From NCBI GenBank assembly GCA_029338615.1, contig JAQYAS010000001.1, positions 1 to 41,738 on the forward strand: DNA of 41,738 bases, in the 5' to 3' direction. Each line of letters starts with the position of its first letter. The first letter of the stretch is position 1. Positions 31,591-39,509 of this stretch are shown here, piece after piece. A program made the translations under genes and the position numbers. Source of the DNA: Clostridiales bacterium. Lineage in GTDB: Bacteria; Bacillota; Clostridia; Lachnospirales; Lachnospiraceae. Below the pieces are notes generated by a model. That model saw only the letters and a program-made list of their open reading frames with translations. It was not told where the DNA came from and ran no database searches.

Positions 31591-32610
31591 CTAGTTTGCT
31601 GCCAGTTTCTTCTTCTTGATAAGCTCAAGCTTACCCTTCTGGCCATCAAGGAGTACCGCACATGCAATGATGAGACCCTTGATGATGAGCTGCCAGTATG
31701 ATGACACTCCGATAAGGTTAAGTCCATTTGAGATGATTCCGATGACCATGGCACCAAATACTGTTCCGCTGATTCTTCCCTTACCACCTGTCATGGATGT
31801 TCCTCCAAGTACGCAGGCTGCGATGGCATCAAGCTCATATCCGCTGCCGACTGAAGGCTGTCCTGAGTACATTCTTGAACAGAGTACAAGTCCTGCAAAT
31901 GCTGAGAGAAGTCCTGATATTGTAAACACTATGATCTCTATCTTCTTGATAGGTACACCTGAAAGTCTTGCAGCCTCGCGGTTACCACCTATCGCATATA
32001 CATATGTTCCAAACTTTGTCTTGCTGAGAATGAAGCTGAACAGTATGATGAGCACTATCATGTACACTACAGGAAGTGGGATCACATTGAACAAGTATCC
32101 TGTTCCGATCTCGATGAAAAGTTTGTTTGTGATACGTGTTGACTGTCCACCTGTGTAGACATAAGCTATACCACTTGCTATGTTCATCATGGCCATTGTG
32201 ATGATGAATGCAGGCACTTTGAAGTTAGCAACTATAAAACCACTTATAAAGCCCGCTGCTGTACCAACCAGAAGTCCTGCCACTATGGCAACGCCAAGAG
32301 GAAGTCCCTGATTTACAATGAATCCAACAGTCAGTGTTCCAGACATTGCCACTATGGATCCAACCGACAGATCAATGTGTCCAAGTATTATTATCAGTGT
32401 CATTCCAAGTGCTATGTATGTGTTGATCGATATCTGCCTAAGCACTGATATGATGTTGTTGGTCGTGAGGAACTTGTCCGTGGCAAGCGCTACCGCCACA
32501 CACATGATTATCAAAACCACTATGATTCCTATGTTGCCCTTGACTATGGATGTCAGGGGATTGTTCTTTAATATAGAAGTTGCTTTTGAATTCTTCTTTG
32601 TCTCGCCCAT
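31591..32610 (-). CDS. Sugar ABC transporter permease (RbsC-like)
   Basis: A 339-residue inner-membrane protein with about ten hydrophobic segments. The RbsC/FrcC-type motif 'LSVGSIVAMSGTLTVGFIV' and the cytoplasmic EAA-like region 'GGNREAARLSGVPIKKIEI' are visible, followed by 'GYELDAIAACVLGGTSMTGG'. It forms the channel for the carbohydrate bound by the lipoprotein of the same operon. It begins one base after the stop of the ATPase gene, with GGAGG inside that gene. By gene context the cargo is a fructoside or fructose. Confidence 0.93.
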   Translation of the reverse strand: MGETKKNSKATSILKNNPLTSIVKGNIGIIVVLIIMCVAVALATDKFLTTNNIISVLRQISINTYIALGMTLIIILGHIDLSVGSIVAMSGTLTVGFIVNQGLPLGVAIVAGLLVGTAAGFISGFIVANFKVPAFIITMAMMNIASGIAYVYTGGQSTRITNKLFIEIGTGYLFNVIPLPVVYMIVLIILFSFILSKTKFGTYVYAIGGNREAARLSGVPIKKIEIIVFTISGLLSAFAGLVLCSRMYSGQPSVGSGYELDAIAACVLGGTSMTGGKGRISGTVFGAMVIGIISNGLNLIGVSSYWQLIIKGLIIACAVLLDGQKGKLELIKKKKLAAN

Positions 32611-32611
32611 A

Positions 32612-34111
32612 TTATTCGATACCTCCTGCAGCGTATTTCATTATCTCTTCCTGTGAGAGCTCGTCCTTCGACAGCTTCTTCACCAGTCTTCCGGCTCTGA
32701 CCACACACACGTTGTCGCACATGTTGATGATCTCAGGAAGCTCACTGGATACCATAATTATCGCTATACCTTCCTTTGCCAGTTCATTGATTACTGTGTA
32801 TATCTCAAATTTTGCATTTACATCCACGCCTCTGGTCGGCTCATCCAGAATGAGCACATCCGGCTTGGTTGCAAGCCATTTGCCCAGAACCACCTTCTGC
32901 TGGTTTCCGCCTGACAGGCTGCCCGCCTCAATCTCAGGCGATGCCGCCTTTATTCTCAGTCTCTGTGAATAATGGTCAATTACCTCGCCTCGTTTTCTCT
33001 CACTTATAGCGATTCCATTCATATAGAATCTGAGGGATGAAAGTGTGAGGTTGAATGCCACGCTGTTGCCAAGTACAAGGCCCTGTTTCTTTCTGTCCTC
33101 CGGAACCAGTGCTATGCCTGCCTTGATAGCCTGCATTGGATTCTTGAAGTGAACTGGCTTTCCTCCGAGTATCACCTCTCCCGATGTGAGCCGTGTTGCG
33201 CCAAATATCGCCTCCATGATCTCACTTCGTCCAGCACCTACCAAACCTGAGAAGCCCAGGATCTCGCCCTTATGTACTGAAAAACTTATATCTTCAAAGA
33301 CACCTGTCTGAGAAAGATTCTTTACCTCCAGAGCAGTCTCCGCTTTGTCCATGTCACAGTAATCTCTGGCATAGAAACTCTCCAGATCTCTTCCTACCAT
33401 CATTGCCACCAGCTCGTTCGGGTTGGTCTCAGATGTCTTTTTTGTTCCTACGTATGCACCATCCCTGATAACGGTAACTCTGTCAGATATTCTGAAGAGC
33501 TCCTCCATTCTGTGGGAGATGTAGATTATACTTACCTTTTTCTTTCTGAGATTCTCAATAATCTCAAATAACTGCTCAACCTCCTCATTTGAAAGTGATG
33601 AGGTTGGCTCATCCATTACTATTATCTTGCCGTTGAATGAGACCGCTTTAACGATCTCCACCATCTGCTGCTGTGCAATGGTCAGATTCTCTACTATCGT
33701 GTCTGCCTTTATATTCACACCGAGGGATGATATCATCTCCTCTGCTCTTCTGTTCATCTCTGCAAAGTCCAATGTTCCAAGCTTTGTCCTTATCTCTCTG
33801 CCGAGAAACAGATTCTGTGCCACCGAAAGATATGGAACAAGTACGATTTCCTGATGTATTATTCCTATACCATTCTCTCTGGCGGCCGGAACTCCGTTGA
33901 TCTTTACCTCCTTGCCATTTACCTTGATAATTCCGCTGTCGGGCTGGTAAATTCCACCGAGGACCTTAATCAGTGTGGACTTTCCTGCACCATTCTCACC
34001 GAGCAGTGCGTGTACCTCTCCCAGTTCAAGGGAAAAGTCGATGCCGCTTAAAGCATATATTCCAGAGAAGCTTTTCTTTATCCCTATCATTTCCAGAACT
34101 GTCTGTCCCAT
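32612..34111 (-). CDS. Sugar ABC transporter ATP-binding protein (RbsA-like, two nucleotide-binding domains)
   Basis: A 499-residue double-domain ATPase. The first half has Walker A 'GENGAGKST' near 37-45, 'LTIAQQQMVEIVKA' (signature) and Walker B 'IIVMDEPTSSL'. The second half has the degenerate P-loop 'SGLVGAGRSEIMEAIFG' that marks RbsA/MglA-type proteins, 'GSLSGGNQQKVVLGKWLA' and 'VLILDEPTRGVDV'. It drives carbohydrate uptake through the permease encoded next. It follows the binding-protein gene after a 173-bp gap with GC-rich hairpins, a common way to set binding protein above ATPase levels. Confidence 0.95.
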   Translation of the reverse strand: MGQTVLEMIGIKKSFSGIYALSGIDFSLELGEVHALLGENGAGKSTLIKVLGGIYQPDSGIIKVNGKEVKINGVPAARENGIGIIHQEIVLVPYLSVAQNLFLGREIRTKLGTLDFAEMNRRAEEMISSLGVNIKADTIVENLTIAQQQMVEIVKAVSFNGKIIVMDEPTSSLSNEEVEQLFEIIENLRKKKVSIIYISHRMEELFRISDRVTVIRDGAYVGTKKTSETNPNELVAMMVGRDLESFYARDYCDMDKAETALEVKNLSQTGVFEDISFSVHKGEILGFSGLVGAGRSEIMEAIFGATRLTSGEVILGGKPVHFKNPMQAIKAGIALVPEDRKKQGLVLGNSVAFNLTLSSLRFYMNGIAISERKRGEVIDHYSQRLRIKAASPEIEAGSLSGGNQQKVVLGKWLATKPDVLILDEPTRGVDVNAKFEIYTVINELAKEGIAIIMVSSELPEIINMCDNVCVVRAGRLVKKLSKDELSQEEIMKYAAGGIE

Positions 34112-34175
34112 ATTAAACCTCCAAGTTTCTATATCAGATCATTTGTTGTCTTGCTGTCATTTTTCGGGATTACGG

Positions 34176-34272
34176 CCGGAGATCTCAGATCTCCGGTCTC
34201 TCCCGTATTATATACACCTACGTTGTGTCATGTATGTCCAGCCGGGGGCAGCCCCGTGCTGTTACTGCCGGC
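34176..34272 (-). promoter_or_regulatory. GC-rich stem-loops between the binding-protein and ATPase genes
   Basis: A hairpin CCGGAGAT-N5-ATCTCCGG (34176-34196) and a second complex around 34241-34284 (GCCGG with CCGGC pairs, GGGG-CAG-CCCC). No T-tract follows. They probably protect the upstream mRNA end or partly stop transcription, so that binding protein is made in excess. Confidence 0.55.
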
Positions 34273-34284
34273 TTCGATCCGGCC

Positions 34285-35301
34285 TTACTGCCAATCGTTA
34301 ACTGTCTGCTCAGCCTCATCCTTGAGTACAAGGTGTGAATCAAGATATACCTTCTTCTCGTCGATGGTCGTATCTCCACCTACATACTTCTGTGCTGCGT
34401 TGAATGCATACTCTGCAATCTGTACAGGAACCTGACATGCAACTGCTGTGAACTCACCGTCAATGAGTGCCTGCTTGCCATCTGGTGAAGCATCGATACT
34501 GTACACACCGATCTTACCAGTCTTATTTGCTGCCTTAACTGCTGCTGCAGCGCCGAGTGCTGATGGATCATTGATGCAGAAAAATGCCTGAAGATCTGTG
34601 TTTGCTGTGATGATATCCTCTGCAAGACTCATTGATGCATCAAGTGCAGCCTCGCCATCCTGCTGTGCCACAATATTGAACTTGTCCTTGTTGTCACCAA
34701 GTCCATCGAGGAAACCATTTACACGGTCTACACAGCTCTCATTTGATGGGAAGTCAAGGATCGCAATATCTGCTCCATCCGGATAATCCTTAGCCATCTG
34801 CTCACCTACAAGCTGTCCTGCCATGTATGCATTTGTTCCAACGAACTGTGTTACAAAGTTCTCTATGTCATCCTCGATAACTGCTGTATCTACATTGAAG
34901 ATTGGGATTCCTGCATCTTTGATCTCTGCAAGACCTGATGTGATACCTGCTGAATCAACCGGGATGATGAACACTGCATCGTATCCACTGTTTGCCACGT
35001 CTGACAACTGGCTGAGCTGTGTGTTCAGATCGTAGTCAGGATCAAGACATGTATATGATATTCCGTTCGCATCACAGAGTTCCTTGAGCTTTGCATCTAT
35101 TGAACTCTGGAATGTGTTGTTAAGTGTGTTTGTACAGAATGCAAATGACAGGTCAGATGACTTTGTGCTCTCCTGTTTTGTACCTGACTCAGATGAACCG
35201 CTGCCCGAAGCGCCTCCTGCTCCTGATCCACAACCTGCCAGTAAACCGAGTGACATGCACAGGCACGCACCAACCGCTAATAATTTCTTAATCTTTCTCA
35301 T
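34285..35301 (-). CDS. Sugar ABC transporter substrate-binding lipoprotein
   Basis: About 338 residues. A lipoprotein signal peptide ends in the lipobox LAGC (Cys24), followed by a Gly/Ser linker. The mature part is a type I periplasmic-binding fold of RbsB type: 'GYDAVFIIPVDSAGITSGLA', 'VGTNAYMAGQLVGEQMAKDY', 'AFFCINDPSALGAAAAVKAA'. It captures the carbohydrate outside the membrane. The ATG at 35301 has GGAGG 8 bases upstream; the in-frame ATG at 35331 would put charged residues before the signal peptide. It is the first gene of the fructan operon. Confidence 0.93.
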   Translation of the reverse strand: MRKIKKLLAVGACLCMSLGLLAGCGSGAGGASGSGSSESGTKQESTKSSDLSFAFCTNTLNNTFQSSIDAKLKELCDANGISYTCLDPDYDLNTQLSQLSDVANSGYDAVFIIPVDSAGITSGLAEIKDAGIPIFNVDTAVIEDDIENFVTQFVGTNAYMAGQLVGEQMAKDYPDGADIAILDFPSNESCVDRVNGFLDGLGDNKDKFNIVAQQDGEAALDASMSLAEDIITANTDLQAFFCINDPSALGAAAAVKAANKTGKIGVYSIDASPDGKQALIDGEFTAVACQVPVQIAEYAFNAAQKYVGGDTTIDEKKVYLDSHLVLKDEAEQTVNDWQ

Positions 35302-35373
35302 AATTTTTACCTCCAATATCATGTGTTTCATTTTTGCTAACTCGTTGTCGAAAAACTGTTTATAACCGGTTTT

Positions 35374-35446
35374 ATTTACGTAAAATTTAAACTGTTTTTC
35401 GTCCCTTGCATGTTTTGATGATATATCTTTTGTCGTTTATTGTCAA
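35374..35446 (-). promoter_or_regulatory. Promoter and downstream LacI-type box of the fructan operon
   Basis: Minus strand TTGACA (35446-35441) and TATCAT (35423-35418) with a 17-bp spacer. A box with core TTTACGTAAA (35375-35384) lies about 30 bp inside the transcript, a position where a bound repressor blocks elongation. AACCGGTT occurs at 35364-35371. Confidence 0.7.
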
Positions 35447-35532
35447 TAATCAGTGTTTTACTTTTCGTTTATTCGTCATTGTGCACAAATAACGTTTAAG
35501 TGCGTTATGAGGTTCGCAGATCTTTTATTATT

Positions 35533-35555
35533 ATTTACGTAAATATTTACGTAAT
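35533..35555. promoter_or_regulatory. Paired upstream LacI-type boxes
   Basis: Two adjacent palindromic boxes, TTTACGTAAA (35534-35543) and TTTACGTAAT (35546-35555), at 12-bp spacing. They lie about 160 bp from the downstream copy at 35375-35384, with the promoter in between, which would allow looping by a LacI-type tetramer or pair of dimers. Confidence 0.65.
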
Positions 35556-35600
35556 GTGTCTTGATAATGCAATATGAAGTGTATGATAGGCGTCTGTGTA

Positions 35601-35648
35601 CCAACAAAAAAATCCGCCAGAAAGATACATTTTTCTCTCTGACGGATT
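35601..35648 (-). terminator. Terminator after the LacI-type regulator gene
   Basis: Minus strand AATCCGTCAGAGAGA pairs with TCTTTCTGGCGGATT and is followed by TTTTTTGTTGG. It lies 64 bp after the regulator stop and separates the regulator unit from the fructan operon. Confidence 0.88.
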
Positions 35649-35711
35649 CTTATTAGATAAAAAGATACTATTTCTAACTCTGTCCGACACGGACAAACGA
35701 CAGATGTCATA

Positions 35712-37709
35712 TCATCTCAGACTGTCCGGCATGGACTCATGAAAGATTTCCTTCCATGCAAGCCTGAGCTGTTTTGGCTCAACCTGATACGGCTGGACTC
35801 CCACATACTTTGGAAGCTGTTCTTCACTTACCAGGGATTTGGCAATAACTGCTGCGGCTGCCCTTCCCTGTTCATACGGTCTCTGTGTGCTGAGTCCTCT
35901 GACAATTCCTTCTTCCATACACCTGGCTATGCCATGGTCAAGATCCGTGGTAAATACTGCCACATCCTCCCTGCCAAGCTCCTTGAGTGCCTTTATAGCC
36001 AGAAGTGCCGGGCGATCCCAGCTCACATACATTGCCTCAATTTCAGGATTGGCAGTTATCACGTCCTTGGCTACCTGATATGCATTGGATATCTCTCCAA
36101 AACTCCTGATCGTAACTATGTCAATATCCGGATAACTGTCCTTGATTATTCTCTCGGCGGCGTTATCCCTGACCCTTGTTCCATAGAATGCCGCACCATG
36201 AATAATGAAACCAACCTTATTTTTTTTATTCCCCTTGCAATATTCCCCCAACATTCTTCCTGTGTTTGTTCCGTTCTCCGACTCATTTACCGACACACAG
36301 GACACGTAACTGTTCTTCGACATACCCTCCGGAACATTGCTTATGAACACCAGTTTTGACACCTTGGACAGTTCCTGAAACTTCTCTCTGGTACGGCTGT
36401 CATCCGCCGGGATGGCAATCACCGCATCAGGTTTCTGAAGCCTTATTCCATCGAGCTGTGCATTCTGAAGTTCAGAGTCAAAGTGTGCATCCATAACCGA
36501 CACCACATCTATTCCGAACTGCTCCAGCTCCTCACGTATACCCTTCTCATGAAGCTCCGCCCATGACGTACCTGTGTAATGGAATGATATGGCCACTCTG
36601 AAATGTCCTGCCTTCAGCCTCTGCTTCTCCTCCTTCGTCAGCACCACGGAATCCGGGGCAGCTGCCTTATCTCCAAATGGTCCATTATCCAACATCTTGG
36701 TGGATTTCCTGACAACCAGTTCCACATCGGCATAGCAGTCATGGGATATGGCCGCACCTGTGTTGATCTTCTCAAAAAGCATTCCAACTGCCTTGGTGCT
36801 TAAGCCCTTCACATCTCTTCTGATTATGGTAAGCGGAGGATATGTAAGTTCCGACCAGCTCTCATCACCAAACCCAACCACAGATATCTCTCCCGGACAG
36901 TCGATTCCCATATCTCTCAGCGTCTTCATGAGATAGAGCGTTATTCTGTTGCCTCCCGCAATAACTGCGGTCGGCCTGTATCTGCGGAGCGCCTTCTGGA
37001 TGACTAGCATGCAGTCATCCTCGCCATTTTCCAGGGTCACATCCACTATATTCGCATCATTTGTATTGATGTTATACTTCTCCAGCGCATTTAAAAAGCC
37101 TCTGGTTCTCTCGTCCTTTGTCGTGCTGTCCGTGCTCTCCCGGAAGAACAGTACATTCTTATGTCCGCTGGACAACAGATAATCCGCACCCTTGAATATG
37201 GCCTCTCGGTCCCTGAACTCAACAGAATCTATTCCCTCACCGAGTATATTTCTCTCCACACAGACAAATGGCATTCCTGACTGTATAAGCTTTGTGTAAT
37301 TGGATGCCACATCACTCACCGGCGCATGTATGATCCCTGCAACCTTCTTATTCACCAGAAGTCCGGCAAGCACCTGCGCCTCCTCCTTGAGATCATTGTC
37401 TGTTATCGCCACAAGGAACTGATATCCCTGCACACTGACAAGCTGCTTCACATAAGCTACCATATCTCTGTATATAGTACTTTCAATGTTTGGAATGACT
37501 GCAACTATCGTGGACTCCCGTCCAACCAGCAGTTTTCTCTCCTTATCAGCTATCTTATTCTGGTATCCCGTCTCTACAATGATCTTCTCTATCTTGTCAA
37601 CAAGCTCCGGCCTGACGTACCTAGTCCTGTTGATGACGTGGGAAACTGTAGCTATGGACACCCCTGCCATCTCCGCTATTTCTTTTATTGTAACCTTGCT
37701 TTTACTCAT
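35712..37709 (-). CDS. LacI family regulator with a second periplasmic-binding-protein domain
   Basis: About 665 residues, twice the usual LacI length. Residues 1-55 are the LacI helix-turn-helix with hinge ('VTIKEIAEMAGVSIATVSHV'). About 62-348 form the normal sugar-sensing domain ('VVGFGDESWSELTYPPLTII' near its end). About 370-655 form a second type I binding-protein fold of RbsB type ('AVIAIPADDSRTREKFQELS', 'GFIIHGAAFYGTRVRDNAAE', 'MYVSWDRPALLAIKALKELG'). No signal peptide or membrane helix is present, so the whole protein is cytoplasmic. The ATG at 37709 fits GAAAGGA. It probably controls the adjacent fructan operon through the TTTACGTAAA boxes. Confidence 0.9.
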   Translation of the reverse strand: MSKSKVTIKEIAEMAGVSIATVSHVINRTRYVRPELVDKIEKIIVETGYQNKIADKERKLLVGRESTIVAVIPNIESTIYRDMVAYVKQLVSVQGYQFLVAITDNDLKEEAQVLAGLLVNKKVAGIIHAPVSDVASNYTKLIQSGMPFVCVERNILGEGIDSVEFRDREAIFKGADYLLSSGHKNVLFFRESTDSTTKDERTRGFLNALEKYNINTNDANIVDVTLENGEDDCMLVIQKALRRYRPTAVIAGGNRITLYLMKTLRDMGIDCPGEISVVGFGDESWSELTYPPLTIIRRDVKGLSTKAVGMLFEKINTGAAISHDCYADVELVVRKSTKMLDNGPFGDKAAAPDSVVLTKEEKQRLKAGHFRVAISFHYTGTSWAELHEKGIREELEQFGIDVVSVMDAHFDSELQNAQLDGIRLQKPDAVIAIPADDSRTREKFQELSKVSKLVFISNVPEGMSKNSYVSCVSVNESENGTNTGRMLGEYCKGNKKNKVGFIIHGAAFYGTRVRDNAAERIIKDSYPDIDIVTIRSFGEISNAYQVAKDVITANPEIEAMYVSWDRPALLAIKALKELGREDVAVFTTDLDHGIARCMEEGIVRGLSTQRPYEQGRAAAAVIAKSLVSEEQLPKYVGVQPYQVEPKQLRLAWKEIFHESMPDSLR

Positions 37710-37742
37710 ACAGCATCCTTTCTCCCTTGTAAGCCACATACA

Positions 37743-38723
37743 TCAGTTCTGCCAATTGATATTCTCCCCCTGGATAAGAGGGTATCTGGCAAGCTCTGCG
37801 CCGTCCAGATTCTCCCTGTTCATATCCACTGCATTTATCTGATGACCCTCATAGGTATTGTAATAGTATATTCCCTTGTCAGCATTGCAGCAGGATGTGT
37901 ATATGGTTATCTCATATTTATCAGGCGCAACCTCACAGCAGCCCCTCTGCTGATCCACAGAGCCAAGTATGTGAAAGAACTGGCTTACACTCTGAGCCTC
38001 AGAATCCGCAGGCAGACTGTTCTGCTTCACAAATGCCACCCTGGCAAATCTCGACGTGGACGACAGATCCCCCGGAAGTCCTATGGCTCCCATGCCGCGG
38101 CTGTAAGTGACAAGCCCAACCTCAGGTGCAAATGTGTTCACAGGCTGCTTCGGTGACAATCCCATATACTGATTGAGCAGGAACATCTGCTGAGGAAATG
38201 GCGGGTTGTTCGTGAGAACCCCAACCGGATTCTCATACACATGAAGTCCATCCGCCGTGCACTCCACTGTGATAGCACCATTTCTGTCCGCAATGATCCA
38301 GTGGAGCTGCGCTGTAGGAAGCTGCTCGGAAAACGGTGTTCCTGTCAGGTTCATCCTATCCAGTGCCACCCTTGCCTCACCTACACTGGCACAGCTTCCG
38401 AGTATCCATGGAATAAACTCATACTGGGCTACATTGTCCCTGTCTTCACTCTCATCAGCTTCCTGATACACTGCATTTCCAACGAAATTCAGGCCTGCCA
38501 TTCCAAGCCCCTTCTCATTTATAGCATCATAGTAGAGAGGATAGCCACCCGCCACATGTGCCATTCCTATCATGGCATAATGGCTGTCCTTCCTGCCCAT
38601 ATATCTGAATTCAAACGGGTAATTTCTCGGAGTCACGGTAATCTCATCGCCGTACGAGAATTCATAATCCAGTGTTCTTCCAAAATAGAAATCCTTTGTC
38701 TTATACGTCGCCGCTGTACACAT
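37743..38723 (-). CDS. Choloylglycine hydrolase family protein (bile salt hydrolase or penicillin V acylase type)
   Basis: A 326-residue N-terminal-nucleophile hydrolase. The catalytic set is complete: Cys2 (after Met removal), Arg16 and Asp19 ('FGRTLDYE'), Asn79 ('GLNFVGN'), Asn172/173 ('VLTNNPPF') and Arg225 ('GLPGDLSSTSRFARVAF'). The enzyme cleaves amide bonds, in gut bacteria typically of glycine- or taurine-conjugated bile acids; there is no signal peptide, so it acts in the cytoplasm. The GLPGD-SS-SRF form favours bile salt hydrolase over penicillin acylase, but that is not decisive. It lies 31 bp after a GNAT gene and 33 bp before the LacI-type gene. GAAAGGAG precedes the ATG. Confidence 0.87.
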   Translation of the reverse strand: MCTAATYKTKDFYFGRTLDYEFSYGDEITVTPRNYPFEFRYMGRKDSHYAMIGMAHVAGGYPLYYDAINEKGLGMAGLNFVGNAVYQEADESEDRDNVAQYEFIPWILGSCASVGEARVALDRMNLTGTPFSEQLPTAQLHWIIADRNGAITVECTADGLHVYENPVGVLTNNPPFPQQMFLLNQYMGLSPKQPVNTFAPEVGLVTYSRGMGAIGLPGDLSSTSRFARVAFVKQNSLPADSEAQSVSQFFHILGSVDQQRGCCEVAPDKYEITIYTSCCNADKGIYYYNTYEGHQINAVDMNRENLDGAELARYPLIQGENINWQN

Positions 38724-38754
38724 ATTTGTCTCCTTTCAAATCTACACAGATAAT

Positions 38755-39183
38755 TTATATCATCATCTCGAAGCCATAACAGCTCTTTTCAAATCCATAG
38801 TGTTCGTAGAAGCCATGTGCCCCTGTCCTCGGAAGTCCGGAATCAAGGGTGATGGCCTTGCATCCCCTCTGCTTCGCAAGCTTCTTTGCATGATCCAGGA
38901 GTGCCACACCATATCCCTTGCCACGGTCCTCCTCTCTTGTTATGAGACTTGACACATAGCATGTGGGCCCCGACATCCAGAATGTATTGAAATAGTCTCC
39001 ATGGCACATGCCTCTGCAAATGCATTCATCCCATAATAAAAACGCAAAGCTGCATTCGTCATTTATGACGTCCATATATACTTTGCGTATTTCTTCCCTG
39101 TCATATGTATTATATGTCCATAATTTCTCTATAAAATCAAATACAATATCAAAATCCTCTGCTGTCGCTTTTCTGATCTCCAT
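38755..39183 (-). CDS. GNAT family N-acetyltransferase
   Basis: About 142 residues. 'MEIRKATAEDFDIVFDFIEK' is the usual GNAT start, 'CYVSSLITREEDRGKGYGVA' holds the acetyl-CoA pyrophosphate loop (R-G-K-G-Y-G), and 'TLDSGLPRTGAHGFYEHYGF' is the conserved C-terminal motif. The ATG at 39183 with AAGGAG upstream is chosen; a longer frame to 39282 would run through a palindromic intergenic repeat. The acceptor is unknown. Close spacing suggests co-transcription with the choloylglycine hydrolase and the LacI-type regulator. Confidence 0.88.
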   Translation of the reverse strand: MEIRKATAEDFDIVFDFIEKLWTYNTYDREEIRKVYMDVINDECSFAFLLWDECICRGMCHGDYFNTFWMSGPTCYVSSLITREEDRGKGYGVALLDHAKKLAKQRGCKAITLDSGLPRTGAHGFYEHYGFEKSCYGFEMMI

Positions 39184-39209
39184 AATTATATTCTCCTTTC
39201 CGTTGAACA

Positions 39210-39279
39210 CCAGCCATGCAAAATTTGCCTTCGGCAAATGGCTGGCGCTACATGTCAAGTTTTCACAGAAAACTTGACA
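39210..39279. repeat. Double palindromic intergenic element in the GNAT leader
   Basis: Two hairpins in series: CCAGCC..ATTTGCC-TTC-GGCAAAT-GGCTGG (39210-39245) and a perfect 12-bp stem TGTCAAGTTTTC-ACA-GAAAACTTGACA (39253-39279). They lie 27 bp upstream of the GNAT start codon. The compact double-hairpin form suggests a dispersed repeat, but there is no second copy in the window. The rest of 39280-39469 is AT-rich, with a direct repeat ATTATAAAATATC near 39350 and 39400 and no gene. Confidence 0.55.
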
Positions 39280-39469
39280 CATCCCTGCCGAACCTCAGTC
39301 CACTTAAACTGACTTTGCACCATCAACTAAATTACAGCCAGTGCTTACATTATAAAATATCAAAGTGATTATTAACAGACCGCCACCCATAAATTTATTA
39401 TAAAATATCCCAGGAAATACTTCGGCAATACTTACATGACTTTTTGTCGCTTTTTCCTAATTTTTTTAG

Positions 39470-39475
39470 TATAAT
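39470..39475 (+). promoter_or_regulatory. -10 box of the GH13 gene
   Basis: TATAAT, 34 bp upstream of the start codon. No good -35 box at 16-18 bp is visible, so the promoter may need an activator. Confidence 0.45.
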
Positions 39476-39509
39476 GTAAATGCCAATTTAAAAAAATGGA
39501 GGGATAACT

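Noticed and set aside
37326..38156. 276-codon plus-strand frame opposite the LacI-type and choloylglycine hydrolase genes
   Set aside because: It spans two well-supported genes on the other strand and resembles no protein family.
39184..39282. Longer GNAT protein starting at 39282
   Set aside because: The extra 33 codons run through a perfect palindrome and have no ribosome site; the ATG at 39183 has AAGGAG and starts a normal GNAT domain.
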